Position numbers and translations under genes: made by a program
The notes under the pieces: model-generated
Database searches by the model: none
What the model was told of the DNA's origin: nothing
Seen by the model: only the letters and a program-made list of their open reading frames with translations
Origin: Spirochaetota bacterium
GTDB lineage: Bacteria > Spirochaetota > UBA4802 > UBA5550
DNA length: 5,580 nt
Assembly (NCBI GenBank): GCA_022704585.1
Contig: JAKJGD010000164.1
Coordinates: 1-5,580, forward strand
Direction of reading: 5' to 3'
In this document: positions 1-5,580 of the stretch, in pieces
Numbering within the stretch: the first letter of the stretch is position 1
Layout of the letters: each line of letters begins with the position of its first letter

Positions 1-2147
1 GCATGCCTGCTTTGAGGACGGGCCCGCTATTGGCCCCGGCCTTCTCTGTATCTGAAGATCGTTCTTTCTGCTGAATGTATGCCTTGAGTTCGGCAATGGT
101 TTTTGGCTGCGGGACCGGCTCCGATTCTTCACGAATCCTGGGCTGCTTCACTGCAAACTCTGATCTTCTCTCGTATCGTTCGAAAGACTCGTGAAACTGG
201 TTCCTGTATCGGGGCCTTTGATCGAAATATTCCGGCTCATCGAGCCCTTCAATCAGCTCCGGAGGCATTTCTTTCAGGAAGCGCGACATCTGCGCGGGGA
301 ATCCGGCGTCCGGCCCATAGTTTTTGCGAAACGGCGTCCACGTGATGAAGAGCTTGCGCCGTGCGCGTGTGATGCCCACGTAGCAGAGGCGGCGTTCCTC
401 CTCGATACCTTCCTCCGTGTCGCTCGCGAGGCGGTGAGGGAACATCTCCTCCTCCATGCCTGTCAGAAATACAACAGGGAACTCGAGTCCCTTGGCGTTG
501 TGCACGGTCATGAGGGTCACGGCATTGTTCCTGGACTCGGGGTCGTCGTCCGGGTTCTCCTCCGAGGTGTAAAGCGATATGTCCTGTAAAAAAGCGTCCA
601 GTGTCGACTCGGGGAATGCCGCCTCGTAATCGTACACGCTGTTCATGAACTCCGAGAGGTTCTCAAGCCTGCTCCTGCTCTCCAGGCTGTCTTCTTCCTC
701 CAGGCTTTTTATGTAACCGGAGCCCTTCAGCACGTCGTCCACGATCGACGAAAGCTTCGGGGCGGGCACCGAGGCGGTTGCCTCCCGGCTCCGGACGATC
801 AGTTCGCGGAACCCGGCAAGGCCCTTGGGCTGCTTGCCGCCCATGAGGCCGTCGCGGATGACATCCCAGACCGTGACTCCCTCGTTCGCCGCCGCCTCGC
901 GGATGCGGTCGATAGCGACCGCACCGATGCCGCGCGACGGCGTGTTTATGATGCGCATGAGCGAGACCAGGTCCGCGGGATTGGCGATGAACTTGAGATA
1001 GGCCACCGCGTCCTTGATCTCCTTGCGCTCGTAGAACTTCATGCCTCCCACGACCCGGTAGGGAATGTTCTCTTTCCGGAGCCGGTCTTCGAACACGCGG
1101 GACTGGGCGTTGGTCCGGTAAAACACGGCGAAGTCTTTGTTCGAGAAGCGCTCCCTGTGTTTCAGCGAAACCAGGGTATTGATCACGTACTCGTTATTGG
1201 CACGGCACCACACCACGGACTCGCCGTCGCCCCGGTGAGCGGTGAGCTCCTTGTCCTTCCTGTTGACGTTGTTCCTGATAACCGAGGAGGCGGCTGCCAG
1301 TATCGGGTCCGTGGACCGGTAATTGGTCCCCAGGGTCACGACGACCGCGTCGGCGTAGTCCTTCTCGAAGTTCAGGATGTTGCGGATGTCTGCGCCGCGC
1401 CATGAATAGATCGACTGGTCGTCGTCTCCGACCACGCACAGGTTGCGGCTGGCGGAGGCAAGGTATTTGGCGATCAGGTACTGGGCGTAGTTGGTGTCCT
1501 GGTACTCGTCCACCATGAAGTATCTCCACTGCCGCTGGAGCGCGGCCAGGGACGCCTGGTCCTCGCGGAGGAGGGCCACGGTCTTTATTAAAAGGTCGTT
1601 GAAGTCAAGCGCGTTGCTTTTATTGAGCCCCTCGTGGTACCGGGCGTAGATCTCCGGGAAGTCGAAGGGGAGATTCTTTTGCATGAGCAGTGCCGGGTCC
1701 GTGCCGTCTATGAGTTCGGCCCTGTCCTTGATCTCCGATATCCTGGAGGCGATTGATTCGGGGCGAATTTTCTTCGGGTCCAGCCGCATCTCTTTCAGAA
1801 TCTCCTTTATGAGGGAGGCCTGGTCGGAGGTGTCGTAGATGGAAAAGCCCGGGTGCACGCCGATCCTCTCGCCGTACCGGCGCAGGATGTAGACCGCGGC
1901 CGCGTGGAAGGTCTTTATGAAGACGCTGGACCCGGCCGGACCGATGAGCCTGACGATACGGTTTTTCATCTCTTCCGTGGCCTTGTTCGTGAAGGTAACG
2001 GCGAAGATCGACGTGGGCGGGACGCGCTTTTCGCCCGCCAGGTAGGCGATCCGGTGCGTTATTACGCGGGTTTTGCCCGAGCCCGCGCCCCTCCGTGCGG
2101 GTGACCGCCTCGAGCTGATGTTCATTGAGATTTTCAAGAATGGTCAT
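1..2147 (-). CDS. uvrD: UvrD/PcrA-type ATP-dependent DNA helicase, frameshifted near its start, 3' end beyond the window
   Basis: This is a superfamily 1A 3'-5' DNA helicase, a family that unwinds DNA in nucleotide excision and mismatch repair and strips RecA or stalled complexes from DNA. Read on the minus strand, the motifs come in family order: Q motif LNEHQLEAV (2129-2103), Walker A GAGSGKT (2089-2069), Ia TFTNKA (1996-1979), TFHAAAVYILRR (1912-1877), II VDEYQDTN (1513-1490), III VVGDDDQSIYSWRG (1435-1394), IV LGTNYRST (1333-1310), YRTNAQSR (1120-1097), V TVHNAKGLEFPVVF (508-467) and VI RRLCYVGITRARRKL (394-350). From 2089 to position 2 the frame has no stop. It leaves the window in the charged linker before the usual C-terminal domain, so the end is missing. 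The start chosen is ATG 2147, with AGGA six bases upstream; ATG 2168 has no clear ribosome binding site. The Q motif is in a different frame from everything downstream. The main frame also has an ATG at 2125 that would give a protein lacking the Q motif. Family assignment is very secure; UvrD versus PcrA naming is arbitrary here. Confidence 0.93.
2087..2093 (-). other. Frameshifting deletion in the helicase just before Walker A
   Basis: The N-terminal frame reads LNEHQLEAVTRTE down to the codon at 2091-2093. One extra base (2090) follows, and GAGSGKT resumes at 2089 in another frame. UvrD/PcrA proteins normally have about seven residues between the conserved TE and GAGSGKT (typically GPLLVLA), which form the strand entering the P-loop. 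Only one nucleotide occupies that gap, so the net loss is about 20 nucleotides. The site is G/C-rich with repeated GGGC/GCGGG units, which favours either slippage deletion in the cell or an assembly or base-calling error. The intact frame over roughly 695 downstream codons says the lesion is recent or artefactual. Confidence 0.8.
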
Positions 2148-2245
2148 GTTTTTTCCTGATTCGGACATTAAGCAGATTTGTCGTACGGCCCCGGTGTGGC
2201 AAGAAGAAAATCCGTGTCTGATGATTTATTGTCACGCCAGGACCT

Positions 2246-2275
2246 TATATACAAAAGGCAGGGTAAATTAATCAA
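2246..2275 (-). promoter_or_regulatory. Candidate sigma-70-type promoter for the helicase gene
   Basis: On the minus strand a TTGATT hexamer (2275-2270) is followed by an 18-base spacer and TATATA (2251-2246), both four of six to consensus. TATAAG also occurs, shifted by two bases. The surrounding stretch is AT-rich compared with the coding DNA, and the element would give a 5' leader of about 90 bases before ATG 2147. This is a pattern match only. Confidence 0.35.
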
Positions 2276-2290
2276 AATTTCGATGTTTAC

Positions 2291-2303
2291 TGTTTGACAA
2301 ACA
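2291..2303. promoter_or_regulatory. 13-base palindrome TGTTTGACAAACA overlapping a TTGACA hexamer
   Basis: Six bases on each side of a central A are perfectly complementary. The palindrome contains TTGACA (2294-2299), a perfect -35 consensus pointing toward the response-regulator gene at 2360. The best -10 at 17-base spacing (2317-2322, TCAGGT) is very poor, so promoter function is doubtful unless an activator helps. A repressor or activator bound here could sit over the divergent region between the helicase and the cyclase. I do not recognise it as a named operator. Confidence 0.25.
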
Positions 2304-2359
2304 TGACGGCGCCTCATCAGGTAATCAAAGAAATTCAGGTACGTGATGCTGGATGATCT

Positions 2360-3259
2360 ATGGCAGATACAATTCTCGTGGTTGATGATTCCCCCTTTGA
2401 AACGGCCGTCCTTTCAAAACTCCTGTGCGAATACACGGTATCGAGCGCGGGCTGCGGCGAAGAAATGTGGACCGTCCTGGCCAAAGAGACTCCTTCGATC
2501 ATATTGCTGGACGTGGTGCTTCCGGGTGAGGACGGCTTCCAGATAGCGGAGAAGCTTTCTTCTATCGAAAAATATTCGGGCATCCCGATAATTTTCATTA
2601 CCTCCAAGGATACCGGCCGGGACGTGGAGCGCGGCTTCGATGCGGGCGGCGTCGACTACATCAAGAAGCCCTACAACGAGATCGAGCTCCGTGCCCGGAT
2701 ACGCTCCGCCCTTCTGAAGAAGCGCCAGGAGATCGAGCTGCGTGAGAAGACCATCACCGACCCCCTTACCGGGCTGTACAACCGGCGCCATTTTTTCGAC
2801 GTTTTAACCAAGAATATCGAGCATGCGCGGCGTAACCCCTCGTACCATTTTTCCGTGGCAATGCTGGACATTGACCACTTCAAGATCATCAACGACACCC
2901 TGGGTCACCAGGCAGGGGACTATATCCTGAAACAGATCGCCGATTTTCTGAAGAAAAGCATCCGGCCCTATGACCTGCTGGCCCGGTACGGCGGCGAGGA
3001 GTTCATCGTGCTGTACAAGGATTGCAACCGGAAGGAAGCCGGTGAGGTCCTGAACCGTATCAGGGATACCGTCGAGACCAAAAGCTACCGGTTCCGGGAT
3101 AAAACAGTCAATGTCACTTTCAGCAGCGGCATTGCGGACATCACCGAGGTTAAGCCCGGTTCCGCGGCTGCCGAGGAGCTGATAAAGATCACCGACAGCC
3201 GGCTTTACCTGGCCAAGCAATCGGGCAGGAACCGGATCGTCATAGACGCGATGGCCTAA
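2360..3259 (+). CDS. Response regulator with receiver and GGDEF domains (diguanylate cyclase)
   Basis: A cytoplasmic two-domain signalling protein of 299 residues, predicted to make cyclic di-GMP from two GTP when its receiver is phosphorylated. The receiver spans about residues 3-120: acidic pair D9/D10, phospho-acceptor D51 in IILLDVVLPGEDGF, switch residue T81 or S82, and K103-P104. A charged helical linker (about 108-132) joins it to a GGDEF domain starting at DPLTGLYNRRHF (134-145). The metal-binding segment LDIDHFKIIND lies at 169-179 and the active-site signature GGEEF at 211-215. R202xxD205 lies five residues before GGEEF, the classical inhibitory site that binds product, so feedback inhibition is likely. 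The protein has the WspR-like minimal receiver-GGDEF layout, without a second receiver as in PleD. ATG 2360 is the start because an in-frame TGA lies at 2354-2356; GGA at 2351-2353 is a weak ribosome binding site. No partner histidine kinase is visible in the window. Confidence 0.95.
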   Translation: MADTILVVDDSPFETAVLSKLLCEYTVSSAGCGEEMWTVLAKETPSIILLDVVLPGEDGFQIAEKLSSIEKYSGIPIIFITSKDTGRDVERGFDAGGVDYIKKPYNEIELRARIRSALLKKRQEIELREKTITDPLTGLYNRRHFFDVLTKNIEHARRNPSYHFSVAMLDIDHFKIINDTLGHQAGDYILKQIADFLKKSIRPYDLLARYGGEEFIVLYKDCNRKEAGEVLNRIRDTVETKSYRFRDKTVNVTFSSGIADITEVKPGSAAAEELIKITDSRLYLAKQSGRNRIVIDAMA

Positions 3260-3271
3260 AAAAAGCTTGCA

Positions 3272-3292
3272 ATCCGGGGGGGGATACCGGAT
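3272..3292 (+). other. Small hairpin with a G-rich loop in the gap after the cyclase gene
   Basis: ATCCGG (3272-3277) pairs perfectly with CCGGAT (3287-3292) around a nine-base loop of six G and ATA. Together with the stem, the G's form an unbroken run of eight (3276-3283). No U-tract follows, so it is not a standard terminator. A poor promoter-like pair overlaps it: TTGCAA at 3267-3272 and GATAGT at 3290-3295, with a 17-base spacer. If real, that promoter would start a transcript leading into rimP. Both readings are weak. Confidence 0.25.
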
Positions 3293-3336
3293 AGTGGCGA
3301 TGCTTGGATGATGCATTGTTTCATGACGATTGTGAG

Positions 3337-3366
3337 AAGAGAGAGTGGCCACCCCCACTCTCTTTT
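3337..3366 (+). terminator. Terminator-like or attenuator hairpin between the cyclase gene and rimP
   Basis: AGAGAGTGG (3340-3348) and CCACTCTCT (3355-3363) form a perfect nine-base stem with a six-base loop. It extends to 12 pairs with one G-U when the following TTT (3364-3366) pairs with AAG (3337-3339). The T-run is only four long (3363-3366) and is partly used in the stem, so termination is probably inefficient. It ends 17 bases before the rimP start. It could end the cyclase transcript, or act as a 5' leader structure of the rimP-nusA-infB operon. Confidence 0.45.
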
Positions 3367-3383
3367 ACTATGGACAGGGCGCC

Positions 3384-3824
3384 GTGCAGTTAAAGGAAGC
3401 AATCCATAAGGTGATCGGAGAGACCGCTGAACGGCTGGGTTACCTGGTGTACGAGGCGGGTGTTCTCCTGAAAGGGGAGAGCTCAAAGATCGCGGTAAAG
3501 ATCGACAGCCGGGCCGGGATATCGCACATTGACTGCGAACGGTTTTCAAAGGAGCTGTCGGTTGCGATTGATGACGCCGGCCTCCTGCCGAACTACTCGC
3601 TGGAAGTCTCCTCGCCGGGCCTGGACCGCGCCGTAAGCACATCCGATGATTTCTCGCGGTTTGCCGGCTCCCCGGTGAAGGTGGTGTACCGGGACGGTGA
3701 CGACCGGAAGGTCGTCAAGGGCGTCATTGTCACGGCCCTCGGCGACGCGGTCACGGTCTCCGGTGAGCGGGGAGACGTTACGATACGGTACGACGCGATC
3801 GTCAGCGCCAACCTTGATTATTAA
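3384..3824 (+). CDS. rimP: Ribosome maturation factor RimP
   Basis: RimP binds the 30S subunit and helps assemble it during maturation. The predicted 146 residues match the family's usual length of about 150. The N-terminal alpha/beta domain (about 1-72) includes ERLGYLVYEAGVLLKG (16-31) and the segment around GISHIDCERFSKEL (45-58). The hallmark LEVSSPGLDR lies at 73-82 and is followed by the SH3-like C-terminal domain (about 83-146), which ends NLDY. I chose GTG 3384 because the protein then begins as other RimP proteins do, with AGGG four bases upstream. GTG 3345 in the same frame would add 13 residues but lies inside the hairpin at 3337-3366. GTG 3411, with AAGGAAG 11 bases upstream, is a less likely alternative. 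The stop is 24 bases before nusA, consistent with one operon. Confidence 0.93.
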   Translation: MQLKEAIHKVIGETAERLGYLVYEAGVLLKGESSKIAVKIDSRAGISHIDCERFSKELSVAIDDAGLLPNYSLEVSSPGLDRAVSTSDDFSRFAGSPVKVVYRDGDDRKVVKGVIVTALGDAVTVSGERGDVTIRYDAIVSANLDY

Positions 3825-3848
3825 CACGCAGGTAAAGGGATATATACC

Positions 3849-5276
3849 ATGAGCAAGAATTTCTTCGAGGCATTACACGAGATAGCGACCGACAAGGGAA
3901 TACCCCGGGAATATATCGAGCAGATAGTCGAATCGGCGATGCTCTCGGCGTTCAAGAAACAGTACGGCATGATCGACAATGTGCGCGTTGTCTTTGACCG
4001 CGACAAAAACAGCGTCAAGGTCGTTTCCAAGAAGATGGTCGTCAAGACCGCGCGGAACATGGCCGAGGAGATATCGCTCGCCGAGGCGAAGAATATCAAC
4101 CCGGACGCGGTGCCGGGGGACGACATCAACGTCGAAGAGGACCCGCTGGAGTCGTTCGGCAGAATCGCGGCGCAGACCGCAAAGCAGGTAATCATACAGA
4201 AGATAAAGGAAGCGGAGAAGAACATCATATACGATGAGTTCTCGGACAAGGAGGGCGAGCTGATCAACGGATTCCTCCAGCGGAAAACCAAGGACGCGAT
4301 CTATATAGACCTGGGCCGCACCGAGGGCATCCTCCCGGCGCGCGAGCAGTCGCCGCTGGAGCACTACAAGATCGGCGACCGCGTCAAGGCGCTCATCCTG
4401 GCGGTGCAGAAAAACACGAAGGTGCCGAGCATCATCCTCTCCCGCGCCAACCCCGCCTTCATCGAGAAGCTGTTCGAGATGGAGATCCCCGAGATCTATG
4501 ACGGCGTGGTGCGGATCGTGAAAGTGGTCCGCGAGCCGGGCATGCGCACCAAGGTGGCGGTCACCAGCGAGCGCGATGACGTCGACTCCGTCGGGGCGTG
4601 CGTCGGCATGAAGGGGATCAGGATCCAGTCCATCGTGCGCGAGCTCGAGGGCGAGAAGATCGACGTGGTGGAGTGGTTCGAGGACCGGAAGATCATGGCC
4701 GCGAACGCGCTGACCCCGGCGAAGGTGCACGAGATCGTGGAAAAGACTGATGGCGGCGTCATTGCCGTCATTGACAATGACCAGAAGCACCTGGCGCTGG
4801 GAAAGGCCGGACACAACGTGCGGCTGGCGTCCCGGCTCTGCGGGTTCGACATAGACATCAAGACCGAGGACCAGTACCGCGAATTGCTCTCATCAAGCGA
4901 ATCGCGGGCCATCGTGGACCAGCTCTTCTCGAAGGTCAACGAGGACGAGACTTCTCTTTCCGAGCTGCCCGGCCTGGAGCCGCGTATCATCAAGCTGCTT
5001 GAGAACGGCGGCGTGTTCTCGGTAGAGGACCTGGTCGAGAAGTCCCTCGAGGACCTCCTGGCCATTGACGGGATAGGCGAGAAGACGGCGAAGAAGATCA
5101 TCGAAATTATAGAAGAAAGCGTCGATTTTGACGATGTAGACGAGAACAAGGAGGAAGGTTCCGGCACGGAAGAAGGCACTGAAGCAGGCGGAGAAGAGAG
5201 CGGTAAGAAAGAAGGCGAGGGCACCGGCGATGTGGCCGAGACCGGAGGAGAAGGGGAACCGAAGACGGAAGAATAG
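3849..5276 (+). CDS. nusA: Transcription termination/antitermination factor NusA
   Basis: NusA binds RNA polymerase and nascent RNA and modulates pausing, intrinsic termination and antitermination. The 475 residues divide as follows: RNA-polymerase-binding N-terminal domain (about 1-125; MLSAFKKQYG at 31-40), S1 domain (about 135-200; GRTEGILPAREQ at 156-167, IILSRANPAFIEKLFE at 195-210), KH1 (about 230-275; GACVGMKGIRIQ at 249-260) and KH2 (about 300-345; LALGKAGHNVRLASRL at 315-330). A helix-hairpin-helix-like C-terminal region follows (about 367-424, with IDGIGEKTAKKI at 406-417), then an acidic Gly/Glu-rich tail (about 425-475). The tail is low-complexity and probably disordered. Two usually conserved spots differ: DSVGAC where KH1 usually has DPVGAC, and GKAGHN where KH2 usually has G(R/K)GGQN. 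The GxxG loops themselves are kept. AAAGGGA (3834-3840), eight bases before ATG 3849, is a good ribosome binding site. Confidence 0.97.
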   Translation: MSKNFFEALHEIATDKGIPREYIEQIVESAMLSAFKKQYGMIDNVRVVFDRDKNSVKVVSKKMVVKTARNMAEEISLAEAKNINPDAVPGDDINVEEDPLESFGRIAAQTAKQVIIQKIKEAEKNIIYDEFSDKEGELINGFLQRKTKDAIYIDLGRTEGILPAREQSPLEHYKIGDRVKALILAVQKNTKVPSIILSRANPAFIEKLFEMEIPEIYDGVVRIVKVVREPGMRTKVAVTSERDDVDSVGACVGMKGIRIQSIVRELEGEKIDVVEWFEDRKIMAANALTPAKVHEIVEKTDGGVIAVIDNDQKHLALGKAGHNVRLASRLCGFDIDIKTEDQYRELLSSSESRAIVDQLFSKVNEDETSLSELPGLEPRIIKLLENGGVFSVEDLVEKSLEDLLAIDGIGEKTAKKIIEIIEESVDFDDVDENKEEGSGTEEGTEAGGEESGKKEGEGTGDVAETGGEGEPKTEE

Positions 5277-5277
5277 A

Positions 5278-5298
5278 GCGGGGGGCGATGCGCCCCGC
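5278..5298 (+). other. GC-rich hairpin in the nusA-infB gap
   Basis: GCGGGG (5278-5283) pairs with CCCCGC (5293-5298). Inside it is a G-G mismatch and a further GC/GC pair of bases around a three-base GAT loop. It begins one base after the nusA stop codon region. No T-run follows, so it is not a standard intrinsic terminator. It may stabilise or delimit the nusA message, or slow polymerase. The remaining gap (5299-5367) shows nothing recognisable except the infB ribosome binding site. Confidence 0.35.
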
Positions 5299-5367
5299 GT
5301 GTCGGCGCGAACCATAACGCCGGTCCGGTCCCCGTAATCAACTATGGTAAGGAAGACAAACTGATAC

Positions 5368-5580
5368 ATGAAAGCCATTGAAATATCAAGACGAAATCAT
5401 ATCTCCATGGAAGATATGATGGAGGTGTGCCGCGAGCTGGAAATCAAGTGCGAGGGTGAGGAATCCGATCTCCCGGAAAAGGACATATTCCTGATAGAGA
5501 AAAAGATCGAGGCGATCAAAAAGCGCAAGGCCCAGCAGATAGAAGACAGCAAGAAGGGGAAGAAGATAAAGCTGAAGCGG
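5368..5580 (+). CDS. infB: Translation initiation factor IF-2, N-terminal fragment (3' end beyond the window)
   Basis: IF-2 is the GTPase that places initiator fMet-tRNA on the 30S subunit and promotes subunit joining. Only the first 71 codons are present, so none of the GTPase motifs can be seen. The visible part resembles the small IF2_N module: ISMEDMMEVCRELEIKCEG (12-30), then a Ser-Asp-Leu-Pro turn and KDIFLIEKKI (40-49). A lysine-rich stretch follows (about 50-71), typical of the variable linker before the G domain. An in-frame TGA at 5362-5364 fixes ATG 5368 as the first possible start. AAGGAAG (5349-5355) lies 12 bases upstream, a slightly long spacing. Position directly after nusA strongly supports the assignment, which would otherwise rest on a short divergent module. 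Confidence 0.82.
   Translation, partial: MKAIEISRRNHISMEDMMEVCRELEIKCEGEESDLPEKDIFLIEKKIEAIKKRKAQQIEDSKKGKKIKLKR

Noticed and set aside
103..589. Small plus-strand frames opposite the helicase C-terminal half
   Set aside because: They are antisense to conserved motifs V and VI of the helicase and show no domain of their own.
2069..2093. Programmed ribosomal frameshifting to join the two helicase frames
   Set aside because: There is no slippery heptamer, and about seven conserved residues before the P-loop are absent, so a frame switch alone would not restore the protein.
1620..2168. 182-codon minus-strand frame starting MSESGKNMTILENLNEHQ
   Set aside because: Only its first residues are the real helicase N-terminus. 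After 2091 it runs on out of frame past the deletion and ends at a chance stop.
2303..2356. 17-codon leader peptide ending just before the cyclase start
   Set aside because: It has no ribosome binding site. It is simply in frame with the cyclase up to the TGA at 2354, with no features of an attenuating leader.
3260..3383. A c-di-GMP riboswitch in the rimP leader next to the cyclase
   Set aside because: I looked for a GEMM-like conserved core and do not see one; only two simple hairpins are present.
3873..4814. Long open frame on the minus strand opposite nusA (313 codons)
   Set aside because: It is antisense to a certain nusA gene. Its composition (runs of Leu, Asp, His, Arg, Val) is what GC-biased third positions produce on the opposite strand, and it has no recognisable domain.
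4496..5341. Ser/Pro-rich open frame of 281 codons on the minus strand opposite the nusA 3' half
   Set aside because: The Ser, Pro and Phe richness mirrors the Glu/Gly/Lys codons of the NusA tail; there is no ribosome binding site or known domain.

Overview
The window holds five protein genes, all of familiar families, and no mobile element, CRISPR array or RNA gene that I can support. It is visibly GC-rich with strong G/C bias at third codon positions, which is why long antisense ORFs appear opposite the real genes. The layout (a UvrD/PcrA helicase, a two-domain c-di-GMP signalling protein, and rimP-nusA-infB without the ylxR/ylxQ genes often found between nusA and infB) fits a Gram-negative-type bacterium. 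Spirochaetota or another non-proteobacterial lineage is possible, but no marker here settles it.

Left half, minus strand (1-2147): a nearly complete superfamily 1 DNA helicase of the UvrD/PcrA type. Its start lies near 2147, and its C-terminal end runs off the left edge. All helicase motifs can be read in one open frame, but the first 18-19 codons (the Q motif) lie in another frame. About 20 nucleotides that should encode the strand leading into the Walker A loop are missing, so the copy shown is frameshifted.

Middle: an AT-richer divergent intergenic region (2169-2359) with a candidate promoter for the helicase and a short palindrome overlapping a TTGACA hexamer. A receiver-GGDEF response regulator (2360-3259, +) follows, with its phospho-acceptor Asp, GGEEF active site and RxxD inhibitory site all present.

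Right half, plus strand: a 124-base gap with two hairpins, one of them terminator-like. It leads into rimP (3384-3824), nusA (3849-5276) and the first 71 codons of infB (5368 onward). These three form the conserved translation/transcription cluster: RimP matures the 30S subunit, NusA controls RNA polymerase pausing, termination and antitermination, and IF-2 brings initiator tRNA to the ribosome. A GC-rich hairpin without a U-tract sits between nusA and infB.

I found no clearly new system. The best leads are the helicase lesion, the placement of a diguanylate cyclase directly upstream of the rimP-nusA-infB cluster behind a weak terminator-like hairpin, and the divergent KH loops and acidic tail of NusA.
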